Notes under the pieces: generated by a model
Databases searched by the model: none
Seen by the model: the letters and a program-made list of their open reading frames with translations, nothing else
What the model was told of the DNA's origin: nothing
In this document: piece by piece, positions 26,779-35,977 of the stretch
Layout of the letters: the number at the start of each line of letters is the position of its first letter
Numbering within the stretch: position 1 is the first letter of the stretch
Source: Paenibacillus chibensis
Lineage (GTDB): Bacteria; Bacillota; Bacilli; Paenibacillales; Paenibacillaceae
Length of the DNA: 64,000 bases
Reading direction: 5' to 3'
NCBI RefSeq assembly: GCF_004001045.1
Contig: NZ_BIMK01000001.1
Coordinates: 1 to 64,000 of the forward strand
Program-made: the position numbers and the translations under genes

Positions 26779-27951
26779 CTAATCCATCATCAAGCCGGGA
26801 GTCATTCTGCGGTCCGAAGGCGGCTCCGGTTTGCTGCCGGAGGCATGGGATATCCCGCTTTTGCCTGAAGTTGCCTTTTTCCCCGCGGAAACCGCGCCTT
26901 TTTTCATCATCGCGATCAACGCTTGCGGATCATTATCCGCACCTCCGGCGTTAACCCGGTAACCGTTAAGCCCTCCCGGTCGGTTGATGCCGGGAAGCAC
27001 GGTGAAGGAGACGGGCATGTTCAGATCCTTGCATACGCGGAGCAGAGCAGGTGAAAATGCGCCGTACGGAAAGGCAATCACGTTCATCGTGTTTCCGATT
27101 TTTTCATTCAGAATCGCATTGGCCTGTTCCAAATCGCGGCGTACGCGCGCTACATATTCCTCCGTCGTCTCCTTGCGCCCGAGTGCTTTGATATAAATGG
27201 GTCCTCTTAATATGGCCTTGGACCGATTTCCTTTCGCATCCAAAGGCGCATACACATGAGAGTCGAAGGAATGGCTGTAAAAATCCACGCCGCTTTGATG
27301 CATCGTCTGAACCTGCTCCCAGCTCAGCTTCGGAATGCCGACATGCTTCGGATTATCGATCGTGTTGACGATCAGGAAGCTGGTCGCCGGTACATGATAT
27401 TTGAGAAGCAGAGGATAGACATCATCATAAAAGGACTCATAACCGTCATCAAAGGTCATCAGCACGGCATTCGGAGGGACAGGCTTGGCATGCCGGACAA
27501 AATCGACATATTGATTCATCGTAATCCACTGAAAACCGCTCGACTTCATCAGCTTCAGCTGTTCTTCAAACTTGCTTGCGTCCAGGCTTTGCTTATCCTT
27601 CTGTCCCGGCGTCACCTCGTGGTACATGAGCGTAATCACCTTGTTCTGGTAATAAATCTGCCCCGGCTTTTCCTTCTGAAAGGATGTATCCTGCAAGGGC
27701 ATGGTTTTGCCCGGTGCTCCGGCTTCGGACTGCGGTGCAGCCGCAGCCGTCCCTGCCCCTTGTGAAGCGGCACCCGCCGTCTCAGGCGCTTTGCTCTCAT
27801 AACTAACCGTCTGAACTGAAATCGTCTTTGTTACCCCGGCAGGCTGTTTGGAAGAATAGACATTCGGAGCCGATTCCATCATCCAAGCCCCGCTTACCGC
27901 TGCAGCGAGCAGCACACCCGATCCGGTCGTCATCAGCCATTTCCGCTTCAA
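26779..27951 (-). CDS. Secreted polysaccharide deacetylase (NodB homology)
   Basis: A 390-residue extracellular enzyme with an N-terminal signal/anchor (KRKWLMTTGSGVLLAAAVSG), a Thr/Ala/Gln-rich linker, and a NodB domain: LMTFDDGYESFYDDVYPL (catalytic Asp and metal Asp), YSHSFDSHV (metal His-x3-His), and AFPYGAFSPALL. These are carbohydrate esterase 4 motifs, suggesting removal of acetyl groups from cell-wall or surface glycans. It ends with a Lys/Ser/Pro-rich tail. Start is a TTG with GGGGAG upstream. It interrupts the otherwise conserved rbgA-rnhB neighbourhood. Confidence 0.88.
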   Translation of the reverse strand: MKRKWLMTTGSGVLLAAAVSGAWMMESAPNVYSSKQPAGVTKTISVQTVSYESKAPETAGAASQGAGTAAAAPQSEAGAPGKTMPLQDTSFQKEKPGQIYYQNKVITLMYHEVTPGQKDKQSLDASKFEEQLKLMKSSGFQWITMNQYVDFVRHAKPVPPNAVLMTFDDGYESFYDDVYPLLLKYHVPATSFLIVNTIDNPKHVGIPKLSWEQVQTMHQSGVDFYSHSFDSHVYAPLDAKGNRSKAILRGPIYIKALGRKETTEEYVARVRRDLEQANAILNEKIGNTMNVIAFPYGAFSPALLRVCKDLNMPVSFTVLPGINRPGGLNGYRVNAGGADNDPQALIAMMKKGAVSAGKKATSGKSGISHASGSKPEPPSDRRMTPGLMMD

Positions 27952-28057
27952 ACTGTTCTCCCCTTATTTGATGAGTCTGGAACCCACCCTCAGATTATCA
28001 TAACTCAAAATCGTTTACACCCATTTTTTTCCTATAACCTCATCTATGCTGCAACGC

Positions 28058-28083
28058 ACAAAAAAGCCGCCTTTCGGCGGCTT
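28058..28083 (-). terminator. Terminator after rbgA
   Basis: AAGCCGCC (28064-28071), four-base loop, GGCGGCTT (28076-28083), followed on the minus strand by TTTTTTG. A textbook intrinsic terminator about 35 bases beyond the rbgA stop, separating it from the deacetylase gene. Confidence 0.93.
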
Positions 28084-28116
28084 GCACACAGCTTCATATT
28101 TGTCATCAGGTTCGCT

Positions 28117-28983
28117 TTAATAGGGTGATTCCATGGAGAAACGTCCCATTTTACCTGCACGCAGCTCCCTCAAGAGGGTGCGGGAGGCTTTTTCAAGATC
28201 GACCCTTCCGCCGCTGATCAGGCAGCCCCGTTTTCGGCCGACGGCCTCCATGATGGCTACAATCTCATCGCTCTCATCCGGATTATGCGGCGTGCTGTCA
28301 TCCAGCTCAAACCGCTCGCGGAAGGGATCCCAGTAATAACTGACCAGATACTTGACCGCGAAAAAGGCAATATCCTCGACATTCAGAATCTCTTCTTTGA
28401 TCGCCCCTGTCACGGCCAGCTTGTAGCCCACATTCTGGTCTTCAAATTTAGGCCAGAGAATCCCAGGCGTATCCAGAAGCTCAATCTCGCCGCCTACTTT
28501 AATCCACTGTTGGCCTTTCGTCACGCCTGGACGGTCGCCTGTTGCAGCAATGCTGCGTCCCGCGAGCCGGTTAATCAGCGTCGATTTGCCCACGTTCGGA
28601 ATCCCGACGATCAGCGCGCGAATGGCTCTCGGATTCATGCCCTTGGCAATCTGCCGGTCGATTTTTTCCTTCAGAAGAAGTTTAAGCTGGGCCGGAATGT
28701 CCTTCACGCCCGTCCCCGAGGATGCATCCACCGGAAAGGCCGGGTGCCCCTGCTCTTTAAAATAATCCTGCCACTGCTTTGTAACCGCAGGATCAGCAAG
28801 ATCCGCCTTGTTCATAATGATCAAGCGCGGTTTATTCTGCAATATTTCGTCAATCATCGGATTGCGGCTGGACAGCGGAAGACGCGCATCGATCAACTCG
28901 ATGACTACGTCAATCAGCTTCAGCTTTTCCTGTATTTGGCGGCGCGCTCTTGTCATATGACCAGGAAACCATTGAATCGTCAC
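28117..28983 (-). CDS. rbgA: Ribosome biogenesis GTPase RbgA (YlqF)
   Basis: Circularly permuted GTPase needed for late 50S assembly. The protein starts [20 protein letters not shown] exactly like B. subtilis RbgA if the GTG at 28983, six bases after GAGGTG, is used; earlier ATG/TTG codons overlap the ribosome site. The permuted order is visible: G4 IMNKADLAD first, then G1 [17 protein letters not shown]2 region [12 protein letters not shown] and G3 [12 protein letters not shown], with a C-terminal ANTAR-like helical domain. About 288 residues. Confidence 0.96.
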   Translation of the reverse strand: MTIQWFPGHMTRARRQIQEKLKLIDVVIELIDARLPLSSRNPMIDEILQNKPRLIIMNKADLADPAVTKQWQDYFKEQGHPAFPVDASSGTGVKDIPAQLKLLLKEKIDRQIAKGMNPRAIRALIVGIPNVGKSTLINRLAGRSIAATGDRPGVTKGQQWIKVGGEIELLDTPGILWPKFEDQNVGYKLAVTGAIKEEILNVEDIAFFAVKYLVSYYWDPFRERFELDDSTPHNPDESDEIVAIMEAVGRKRGCLISGGRVDLEKASRTLLRELRAGKMGRFSMESPY

Positions 28984-29033
28984 CGTCATCACCTCATTTT
29001 TGCCTACAACCAGCCGCTGCATCGGTGGATTGT

Positions 29034-29654
29034 TTAATGTTTGATCAAATGTATGTCCTTGACCGGCCAGAAAATCAAATCTGCGCGACCTACGATATCG
29101 CTTAGCGGCACGTACCCGATCATCCGGCTGTCCGTACTGTCGGAACGGTTATCCCCCATGACGAACACATGACCTGCCGGCACTTTCCCATCAGGAAACG
29201 CACTGTTCGGAAAATCCTTGTCATTATACAGTTGACCTGCTTTATGACTTTTATCCATTGCGTCCTTTATGTAGGTTTCATTCACCGGCTTGCCGTTAAC
29301 CGTTACCGTATCGCCTTCCACCTTTACGGTGTCGCCTGCGACGGCGATGACGCGCTTGATGAAGTCCTTGCCTTCCGAAGGAACGTGGAACACGATGACT
29401 TCCCCGCGCTGAGGCTTACGGATGTCGTACAGAATTTCGTTTACGATGAGCCGTTCTCCCGTATGGAAGTTAGGCTTCATCGAAGGCCCGTCCACAATAA
29501 ACGGTTTAAAGAGAAGCCAGCGAATGAGAGCCACCAGAATTAGAGCAATAACAATCGCTTTAAGCCATTCCACAACTTCATTTTTCGCTTTTTTAGGTGG
29601 TTTATGTTCCTGCTCCCGAAGCTCCACACCATCATTCTGAATGTCCTGCTCCAT
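29034..29654 (-). CDS. sipS: Type I signal peptidase
   Basis: Membrane serine protease that removes signal peptides. One transmembrane segment (about residues 30-52) follows a charged cytoplasmic tail. The catalytic Ser is in [18 protein letters not shown] and the Lys in [14 protein letters not shown]; the conserved box [17 protein letters not shown] is also present. At 206 residues it fits the Sip family. The assignment to SipS rather than a paralogue is approximate. It lies between rplS and rbgA, as in several Paenibacilli and clostridia. Confidence 0.94.
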   Translation of the reverse strand: MEQDIQNDGVELREQEHKPPKKAKNEVVEWLKAIVIALILVALIRWLLFKPFIVDGPSMKPNFHTGERLIVNEILYDIRKPQRGEVIVFHVPSEGKDFIKRVIAVAGDTVKVEGDTVTVNGKPVNETYIKDAMDKSHKAGQLYNDKDFPNSAFPDGKVPAGHVFVMGDNRSDSTDSRMIGYVPLSDIVGRADLIFWPVKDIHLIKH

Positions 29655-29716
29655 ACTTCACCGTCCTCTCCTTGCAATTGGCATGCGCCACGCTCAGCGC
29701 ATTTTCATTTTTTGCC

Positions 29717-29790
29717 GAAAAGAAAAGCTCCTATACGGAGCCCACTCAACATTTTTATCCTAAAACGAAAAGGGCTTGAAATCAAGCCCT
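29717..29790 (-). terminator. Two tandem terminators after rplS
   Basis: First on the minus strand is AGGGCTTGA-aa-TCAAGCCCT (29771-29790) followed by TTTTCGTTTT; about 30 bases on comes GCTCC-gtata-GGAGC (29727-29741) followed by TTTTCTTTT. A double stop after a highly expressed ribosomal-protein gene. Confidence 0.85.
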
Positions 29791-29807
29791 CTGACGTTGT
29801 CCGTTTA

Positions 29808-30152
29808 TTAACGGCGAATTTCTTTAATTCTCGCTGCTTTACCGCGTAGTTCACGAAGATAATAAAGCTTCGCACGACGCACTTTACCACGGCGAGCCAC
29901 TTCGATTTTCTCGATTTTTGGCGAGTTGATCGGGAAAGTTCTTTCCACACCAACACCGTAAGAAATTTTACGAACCGTAAAAGTCTCACTGATTCCGCCA
30001 CCGCGACGTTTAATAACAACACCCTCGAACAACTGAATACGTTCGCGAGATCCCTCGATTACCTTAACGTGCACTTTCAAAGTGTCGCCAGGACGAAAAC
30101 TTGGGATATCTTTACGAAGCTGTTCTTGAGTGATCGCTTGTAGGATATTCAT
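29808..30152 (-). CDS. rplS: 50S ribosomal protein L19
   Basis: The 114-residue protein contains [58 protein letters not shown] and the basic C-terminus [19 protein letters not shown], all standard for L19. In B. subtilis it directly follows trmD; here trmD is about 7.5 kb away, and rplS has its own promoter, a leader and tandem terminators, so it is a single-gene unit. Confidence 0.98.
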   Translation of the reverse strand: MNILQAITQEQLRKDIPSFRPGDTLKVHVKVIEGSRERIQLFEGVVIKRRGGGISETFTVRKISYGVGVERTFPINSPKIEKIEVARRGKVRRAKLYYLRELRGKAARIKEIRR

Positions 30153-30250
30153 CTAGGACTCCCTCCTTCCGTACAGGTGTTCTTGCCTCTTCCGGAAAAC
30201 CCTCCGTTCTCCTTCATCATCCGCAGCGGACCACCGTATTCCACACAACA
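30153..30250 (-). promoter_or_regulatory. Probable L19 leader RNA
   Basis: The rplS transcript would start with a leader of about 95 bases containing GTGGTCCGCTGCGG, a CGGA...TCCG hairpin and ACCTGTACGGAAGGAGG just before the start codon; GGTG near the 5' end can pair with CACC near the 3' end. This layout matches my memory of the Firmicute L19 leader, thought to mediate autoregulation by the ribosomal protein. A covariance search is needed to confirm. Confidence 0.5.
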
Positions 30251-30256
30251 GCGTTA

Positions 30257-30286
30257 ATTGTATCACATCCGTTCAGCTGTTTGCAA
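30257..30286 (-). promoter_or_regulatory. rplS promoter with extended -10
   Basis: On the minus strand TTGCAA (30281-30286), 18 bases, then TG-a-TACAAT (-10 at 30257-30262 with TG one base upstream). It places the start of transcription near 30250, right before the leader RNA. Confidence 0.7.
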
Positions 30287-30514
30287 CAACAATCTGAAGC
30301 AAGCCCATTCCGTTTGCCTGGTGCCATTGCAAGCACTGAGGGCCGCCCGGCCGAACCTGAGATTCCCCCTTCATTTCGTCCTATAGATGAAGCCGAAGTT
30401 CAACTCGGAGCGCAGGTAAAAAACGATGATCACGGTGAAGGCCGAGACATCAAAAAAAATTTCGAAACCATGCAAATTAGCTATTGATTTTTCCGGAATT
30501 ATAAATAAAATAAA
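30287..30514. other. Intergenic stretch without a recognisable gene
   Basis: Between the rplS promoter and the MFS operator. A plus-strand 68-codon frame crosses the rplS promoter, has no ribosome site and resembles nothing I know. The last 80 bases are markedly AT-rich. It may be decayed sequence left from the insertion that separated rplS from trmD. Confidence 0.35.
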
Positions 30515-30540
30515 TTTAACGTTAAAATTAATTGAACGTT
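30515..30540 (+). promoter_or_regulatory. Paired AACGTT palindromes upstream of the MFS exporter gene
   Basis: TTTAACGTTAAA (30515-30526) is a perfect 12-bp palindrome, and a second AACGTT core follows at 30535-30540, 17 bases further on (about one and a half helical turns). The position, about 30 bases before the MFS start in an AT-rich region, and the HTH gene at the end of the same gene pair make this a likely operator. Confidence 0.5.
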
Positions 30541-30567
30541 ATTAAAAATTGAATGGGGTTGTTTTTC

Positions 30568-31851
30568 ATGAGTGAAACCGTTTTGGCAGAGCCGCAGCCG
30601 AGGCAAGGCATCCGCGCACTAGGCGCGCATAAATCCTATCTGGTCATGATGGCCGCAAAAATCATATCCCGCTTCGGTGATTCCATCGATTCCATCGCTT
30701 ACAGCTGGATGGTTTACGTTCTGACGGGCTCCGAGGTGCTCATGGGAACGCTGTTTGCCCTGAATTTCATTCCGGGAATCGCCTTCAGCCTCTTTACCGG
30801 GGTGCTTGTGGACCGCTGGTCGAAGAAAAAGATCGTCATCATCGCGAACACCGGACGCGGCCTCATGGTGATTTTGACCGCGATGCTGTATTTTACAGGT
30901 TACCTGCAGCCTTGGCATCTGTTCATCTTTACGTTCATCAATTCATCCTTCGAGTGCTTTTCCACACCGGCCGAGATGTCGCTGGTTCCGCGCATCCTTC
31001 CCAAGGAGCTGCTGCTGAGCGGCAACTCCCTGACATCATCCGCGGCGCGCACGGCCGAGCTTGCCGGACTTGGAGCCGCGGGCGGACTGATCGCCGTCAT
31101 AGGGGTTACCGGCGCCATGATTACCGACGCGCTCACGTTTCTGATCGCCGCCTTCCTCTTTCTCTGGGTACGCACCCGCGCGGAGGATAAGGGACCTGAT
31201 GCTTCCGACGACGCCCCGGCCGCGTCAGAGCAGAAAAAAACGTATTGGTCCGAGTTCAAATCCGGCCTCGCCTTCGTAAAAGGGCAGAAAATGATCCTGC
31301 TCACCCTGCTCGCGGCGGCTTTCGTCAATCTTTGCCTCACGCCTTATAACGTGCTTGAACCCGTATATGTCAAAGAAATACTGCATTCCGGACCGTTAGG
31401 CCTCAGCCTGATGGGCATCAGCCTCGTCGTCGGCATGATTATCAGCGGGTTGTGGATCAGCCAAAAAGGAAATCGCCATAAAAAGAGCAGAATGATCGTG
31501 TTCGGATTTCTTTTGCTGGGCGTCAGCTATGGCCTTCTGTACATTCCTTCCATCGTGTCAGCTTACCCTCTGTATACGGCAACCGTATTTTGCTTTGGCA
31601 TGGGGATCGCCATTTCGTTCGTCAACACGCCGATCAACACCTTTATGATGGAGGTGACGCCGAGCGACATGCTCGGCCGCGTCGGTGCCCTGTCCAGCAT
31701 GCTGGGTACGTGCACCATCCCGCTGGGCGGATTGATCGCAGGGTTTGCCGGAACCTGGGTCAGCGTCGAGCTTTTGTTCCTCATCTTCGGCATTTTGATG
31801 ATCATTCCGGGGCTTCTGCTGCTCACCCAAAAGAGCTTCATGAGTGTATAA
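30568..31851 (+). CDS. MFS transporter, DHA3-type drug/siderophore exporter family
   Basis: A 427-residue protein with about 12 predicted transmembrane segments and a hydrophilic central loop (about 195-225, Asp/Ala/Glu-rich). Motif A between helices 2 and 3 reads TGVLVDRWSKKKIVI. The N-terminal SRFGDSIDSIAYSWMVYVLTGS and FSTPAEMSLVPRI segments are typical of the MFS_3/EntS-like exporters. Start at 30568 follows GGGGTTG; an ATG 15 bases upstream has no site. The adjacent HTH gene probably regulates it. Substrate unknown; multidrug or metabolite efflux is the family expectation. Confidence 0.87.
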   Translation: MSETVLAEPQPRQGIRALGAHKSYLVMMAAKIISRFGDSIDSIAYSWMVYVLTGSEVLMGTLFALNFIPGIAFSLFTGVLVDRWSKKKIVIIANTGRGLMVILTAMLYFTGYLQPWHLFIFTFINSSFECFSTPAEMSLVPRILPKELLLSGNSLTSSAARTAELAGLGAAGGLIAVIGVTGAMITDALTFLIAAFLFLWVRTRAEDKGPDASDDAPAASEQKKTYWSEFKSGLAFVKGQKMILLTLLAAAFVNLCLTPYNVLEPVYVKEILHSGPLGLSLMGISLVVGMIISGLWISQKGNRHKKSRMIVFGFLLLGVSYGLLYIPSIVSAYPLYTATVFCFGMGIAISFVNTPINTFMMEVTPSDMLGRVGALSSMLGTCTIPLGGLIAGFAGTWVSVELLFLIFGILMIIPGLLLLTQKSFMSV

Positions 31852-31946
31852 GTCGAATTTGTGACATAAACATTCTTTGTGCTTTACGACATCCGGCCTT
31901 ATAATAGGCTTAGTGAAAATGCAAGAAATGTTGAGGTGCGTTTGTA

Positions 31947-32495
31947 TTGGAGACGAAAGAACTGAGTACGATCGAGGAAATACGGATATATTCTGATCCA
32001 TACCGGATGAAAATATTAAGTCATTTCCAGCGGATGGACCATCCGGTGACGATAAAGGAAATCGCCGACGAAATGGGCGAGGTCCCGGCCAAGGTGTACT
32101 ATCACGCCAAAAAGCTGGAAAGCATCGGATTATTGAAATTAATCAGCACGAAAGAAATCAACGGCATTAATGCCAAGTATTATGAGTCCTTTAAAGGCGC
32201 TGTCCAGATCAAGCGGGATGACGCCGCGGACGAAGCCGCGAAAAAAATATTCATCTCGGAGACACAAAAGCTTCTTTCGGATTTGTACGAGGACAACAAG
32301 AAGAAATTTCTGAATGCCCAAAGCCAGGATAAGCCTTACGGGAACCTGAACAACTCGGAAGTTTACCTGACGGAAGACGAGGCGAAGGAATTTTTCGAGT
32401 GGATCAACCGTTTCGTTGATGAGCATCATAAGCGTAAGCATGCCGAGCAGATCAAATACGATATCTTCACGACAATTGCCAAAACGGTAGACTGA
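31947..32495 (+). CDS. ArsR-like winged-helix transcriptional regulator
   Basis: A 182-residue protein with an N-terminal winged helix (DPYRMKILSHFQRMDHPVTI, KEIADEMGEVPAKVYYHAKK, LESIGLLKLISTKEINGINA), as in HTH_20/ArsR-like domains. The helical C-terminal half has no Cys or His cluster, so metal sensing is unlikely. Translation starts at TTG eight bases after GAGGTG. It lies about 95 bases after the MFS gene on the same strand and ends at a strong terminator. Control of the exporter through the AACGTT palindromes is inferred. Confidence 0.82.
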   Translation: METKELSTIEEIRIYSDPYRMKILSHFQRMDHPVTIKEIADEMGEVPAKVYYHAKKLESIGLLKLISTKEINGINAKYYESFKGAVQIKRDDAADEAAKKIFISETQKLLSDLYEDNKKKFLNAQSQDKPYGNLNNSEVYLTEDEAKEFFEWINRFVDEHHKRKHAEQIKYDIFTTIAKTVD

Positions 32496-32506
32496 TGCAG
32501 TCACAA

Positions 32507-32543
32507 AAAGGCATCCCCGGTCAGGAAGACCAGGGATGCCTTT
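32507..32543. terminator. Strong hairpin after the HTH regulator
   Basis: Sixteen-base arms (32507-32522 and 32528-32543, AAAGGCATCCC-type) with one mismatch and a five-base loop. Flanking A/T runs on both sides make it bidirectional, serving the plus-strand MFS-HTH pair and the minus-strand small gene that ends at 32551. Confidence 0.9.
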
Positions 32544-32550
32544 ATTCGTT

Positions 32551-32799
32551 CTATTTCGAGTTCAGCGCCTTTACTGCCGCAGCCTCGTCCTCATACGCCA
32601 CATAGATGGAATATTCAGATCTGCGGGTTTGATAGCCGCTGCGTTCTCCGGCAAAATTCCCGACACGCGTACGGTGCGGAATGCCGTTCATCACCAGCTT
32701 GTGCTTCACTTTCGAATAATCATCCACTGAAAAGGTCATGAATAAGAGCGTGCGTTCCCTCGGAACGAAAAATCTCCATAGCGATACCAACCATCCCAT
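32551..32799 (-). CDS. Small uncharacterised protein, DUF2007-like
   Basis: An 82-residue protein with a good GGAGG site nine bases from its ATG. It has a short hydrophobic N-terminus (GWLVSLWRFFVP) then an alpha/beta segment: LLFMTFSVDDYSKVKHKLVM, a basic middle, and EYSIYVAYEDEAAAVKALNS. The strand-helix pattern resembles small ferredoxin-like domains such as DUF2007. It follows the metallophosphoesterase by about 35 bases and is likely cotranscribed. Function unknown. Confidence 0.7.
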   Translation of the reverse strand: MGWLVSLWRFFVPRERTLLFMTFSVDDYSKVKHKLVMNGIPHRTRVGNFAGERSGYQTRRSEYSIYVAYEDEAAAVKALNSK

Positions 32800-32832
32800 G
32801 GGTACTTTCCTCCTTCGGACTGTTCGGTGTTC

Positions 32833-34980
32833 TCAGCGCGGCCGCACGCACACGCTGACATAAGCGCTGCAGCCGCCGCAGGCAAGCGTAATGACCGCGT
32901 CTCCCGGCTCCCTTGCATGCAGTTCTCCTTCCGGCGAAATCTCCACCACTCGGTGGTCACTGGATTTCCAGCTATAATGCAGCGGCCGTCCGATCGGCAG
33001 GCTCATGGCGGGCAGCCCGTGTGTGACGAATTCCCCCGTGGCCCGCATGGAGACGATATCGCCCGGATACAATGGTTCCAGGAGATCCGTTGTTTCCATG
33101 CGCAGCCGTCTAAGAAGCGGGATCACCCGGATCTCCATACGGTCCCCGGTTACCCGCAGCTGCAAATAATGGTAAAAACCGCCGTCCTGCGGAGGAATGT
33201 GTGTTAGCTTGCCTCCGCCGCCGCTAGTTATATATTTTACACCATGAATTTCCTTTTGCAAGTAAACATGGAAATCTCCGGATAACACGATGAGTTCTCC
33301 CTCTGCCCGCTCTCTCTTCGCTGCCGCAAGCAAATCATACAGTCGCTGCGCTTCCTCCGCATCCAAAAAGCCGTGTCCTGTACAGAAATCTCTGCCTTTA
33401 TCGTCCCTTTCATCCGGCGGAACATGCATCATCATCAGAATATGCCGGCCTTTCGCGTCAGCCAGCACATGCCTTAACCAGATCCACTGCGATGCATCAG
33501 TCGAGGAAATATGTCCCAACGAGGTATCGACACCTATAATGGTGAGATTGGCGTAATCCAGCACATAATTGGTTTCCCCGAAAAACTGCTGATAATGCGC
33601 GGAGCTCCGCGTCCCGGCGACTTCATGATTGCCGATCGCCATAACGTAGGGCAGGCCGAAAGCCTCCATTCGCACGGCGGCCATCCTATAGTTGTCCATG
33701 CTGTCATAATCGACGATATCGCCCGTATATAAAAGAAGCCTGGATGGCTCCCTGCGGATGCGGCGAATCTGCTCCTGCAGCTGAAGATCGCTGTCATTGA
33801 CGGCAAGATCCGCGTTAAGGTATCCACCGTCGCCGATGACCGTTATCTCATAGCTTGCTTGCGCCTCCGGCTCATCCCATGCAGCTCCCGTACGAAAGCT
33901 CCAGCCGATCTCCCTGCCGTTGCCTGCCCTGTCCGACACGCTTAAGACGACACTATAGCAGCTGTCTGCCGGCAGTTCAGCGGCAGGCATATGCCAGGCA
34001 ACCCCATGCTCGTAAAAACACGAAACGTCATGACCGTTCAGCTTCATCCGAATGGTATCCGCGTCCACGCCGGAATGATCATCCTTGACTTTCACGGCGA
34101 TTCGGGGTCTTAATGTCCTGGTCTGTATCCCGCCAAGCGGCATCATGACCTGCAGCTCCGGTGGTTCCCGATCCTCGGAAAGATCCACGCGGAAGCTCCA
34201 TGCCGCCGGGGACGAGAGGTTACCGGCCTGATCGGAAGCGGCTGCGACGACTTCGTGAATCCCCACTTCAAGATGGGCCACTTTAGCCAATACCCGGCCG
34301 GTCTCCTGATCAAAGCGATGGGATAGTCTTTTCCCATCCAGCCATACCTGAATGGAACCGGGATCTACGCCCGATTCATGATCCATCACCCGTGCGCTGA
34401 TATCAATATGATCCTGGCGGCAGGCAACCTTCGCCTCAGGGAGCATGTTCTCCCATACGGGCCCGGACCAATCCTCGTGCCTCTCTTCATATTCGGCGCA
34501 CAGGTCCCTCAGCTCCAAAACCCCGCTTTGTTTGCGGCTCGTCTCCGTTTCAACCATATACAGCTGCGAGACGGCGAGCGGCCGCTTCAACGCACGGGGC
34601 AGATCCGCATAGACATACGTCCATTCTCCCGGCCGGATGCCCCTGCGCGGGCTCAAGTCCAACGGCTTGGATGTCCCGTCGCCATCGGTAATCGTGGCCC
34701 GCAGCCAATGTCCAGCAGAAGGAGTGCGCGCCCAGCAGCCAATACGCGTCGGTTGACCCCGCAGCTCCCATCCCTCCGGATTGAGGGGAGCTGCATATAC
34801 CGCCGAGGTGCCGGGCATGTCGCTAAAGTCATACCACAGCCGCAGCGCGCGCTCATGGGATGTCAGCGTCCAGCGCTTCGGCAGCGGCGCCGCTTTCGTA
34901 ATACCGTGGCTTACCGCCTGCACACGTACGCCCCTCGTTCTGATGCCGGATGGATCCGTCAGCGTATCGATCAGTCGCAT
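32833..34980 (-). CDS. Multidomain metallophosphoesterase with Ig-like modules, no signal peptide
   Basis: A 715-residue protein. Residues about 1-165 look like a galactose-binding/CBM-type beta domain (LRLWYDFSDMPGT; GEWTYVYADLPRAL); two Ig-like repeats follow (VMDHESGVDPGSIQVWLDGK; KDDHSGVDADTIRMKLNGHD). The calcineurin-like phosphoesterase domain (about 375-620) shows IGDGGYLN, LLYTGDIVDYDSM, AIGNHEVAG, MMHVPPDE, LSGDFHVYLQ. A C-terminal bacterial Ig-like domain ends it. Such architecture is normally extracellular, yet no signal sequence precedes it and an in-frame stop lies just upstream. Start could be TTG 34983 or ATG 34980. Confidence 0.82.
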   Translation of the reverse strand: MRLIDTLTDPSGIRTRGVRVQAVSHGITKAAPLPKRWTLTSHERALRLWYDFSDMPGTSAVYAAPLNPEGWELRGQPTRIGCWARTPSAGHWLRATITDGDGTSKPLDLSPRRGIRPGEWTYVYADLPRALKRPLAVSQLYMVETETSRKQSGVLELRDLCAEYEERHEDWSGPVWENMLPEAKVACRQDHIDISARVMDHESGVDPGSIQVWLDGKRLSHRFDQETGRVLAKVAHLEVGIHEVVAAASDQAGNLSSPAAWSFRVDLSEDREPPELQVMMPLGGIQTRTLRPRIAVKVKDDHSGVDADTIRMKLNGHDVSCFYEHGVAWHMPAAELPADSCYSVVLSVSDRAGNGREIGWSFRTGAAWDEPEAQASYEITVIGDGGYLNADLAVNDSDLQLQEQIRRIRREPSRLLLYTGDIVDYDSMDNYRMAAVRMEAFGLPYVMAIGNHEVAGTRSSAHYQQFFGETNYVLDYANLTIIGVDTSLGHISSTDASQWIWLRHVLADAKGRHILMMMHVPPDERDDKGRDFCTGHGFLDAEEAQRLYDLLAAAKRERAEGELIVLSGDFHVYLQKEIHGVKYITSGGGGKLTHIPPQDGGFYHYLQLRVTGDRMEIRVIPLLRRLRMETTDLLEPLYPGDIVSMRATGEFVTHGLPAMSLPIGRPLHYSWKSSDHRVVEISPEGELHAREPGDAVITLACGGCSAYVSVCVRPR

Positions 34981-35017
34981 CAAGCCGCCCGCCTCCTCCC
35001 CATGTTTTCAATGTCCG

Positions 35018-35977
35018 CTACTTCAAGGTCTTTTTGGCAAGGTCATAACCTTGACATACCGTAAAACCAAGCTTTGCATAAAAGTCCACGAGCTCGGTCC
35101 AATCGATGACCAGCTGCTTCATGCCTCGGCGCGTCAGTTCCGCCACGCCGTCCTTAACGATCGCCAGCCCGTAGCCTTTGCCCCGGAACCGATCGTCCAC
35201 GCCAAGAGGACCAATCCCTCCGAGCGGACCGTCGAAGGAAGGCGCCCAATACGTATTTTGAGCAATCAGCGGCGATTGTGGATCATTTACGCGGCAGAAA
35301 CCGATCATTTCTTCTCCCTTAAACAAGCCGACAAACTCGCGCCCTTGACCTCCGCGTTCCCAATAGCACTGTGCTTCATAATACCAGCGCCCGGGGAAGC
35401 AGCGTTTGAAGAATCGCAGCATTTCTTCCTTGTCCTGCGGATTCAGCAGGCGGGAAACCGCGCCCTCCTTGTATTCGGGGTGCTGCTCGTTTTCGCTGCT
35501 CGTCTGATTTACCAGATCGAACGCTTCATACAACAGCTCGTAGCCTCGGTTCTCAAACCAGCCTTTTGCTTCCGGCAGTGCTTTGGGAATACCCGGGAAA
35601 TAATGCCACGGATCCCTTCCCGCATAAACCAGCTCCGCCCCCGCATTCTTCAGCGCCTGCTCGGCCTGCTCCAGGAGCCGTGTACCAATCCCCCGGCCTC
35701 TGACATCACTGCGCACTACGATCGCCTGGATCCAGCCGCCGCCGTCGCCAAGGCGCATTTCGCGTTCTTGCTCCTGCCATTTTTTCGCAATCACAAAGCC
35801 GGCAAGCTGACCCTGCTCATCGACGGCTAGCTTGGAGCCCTCCAAGTAAACGTTCTCATCCTGAAACGTATTTTGCCGCATGAGCTGCTCGCGCATCGGA
35901 AATTCATCGCCGATCTCCTGGTTCCACAGCTTGCACATGGACGACAGCCAATCCTCATGTAATGGAATGATATTCAT
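35018..35977 (-). CDS. Tandem-domain GNAT-family acetyltransferase
   Basis: A 319-residue protein with two acetyl-CoA-binding GNAT folds. The first has IQAIVVRSDVRGRGIGTRLL (about 85-105, motif A R-G-x-G-I/x-G); the second has GPLGVDDRFRGKGYGLAIVK (about 248-267). Between them lies an acidic linker. Double GNATs often modify small molecules or antibiotics, but the substrate is not predictable. Start is the second of two ATGs, seven bases from GGAGG. It stands between an M20 dipeptidase and a metallophosphoesterase. Confidence 0.85.
   Translation of the reverse strand: MNIIPLHEDWLSSMCKLWNQEIGDEFPMREQLMRQNTFQDENVYLEGSKLAVDEQGQLAGFVIAKKWQEQEREMRLGDGGGWIQAIVVRSDVRGRGIGTRLLEQAEQALKNAGAELVYAGRDPWHYFPGIPKALPEAKGWFENRGYELLYEAFDLVNQTSSENEQHPEYKEGAVSRLLNPQDKEEMLRFFKRCFPGRWYYEAQCYWERGGQGREFVGLFKGEEMIGFCRVNDPQSPLIAQNTYWAPSFDGPLGGIGPLGVDDRFRGKGYGLAIVKDGVAELTRRGMKQLVIDWTELVDFYAKLGFTVCQGYDLAKKTLK

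Noticed and set aside
30281..30487. 68-codon plus-strand frame upstream of the MFS gene
   Set aside because: It starts within the rplS promoter, lacks a ribosome site and has no recognisable family.
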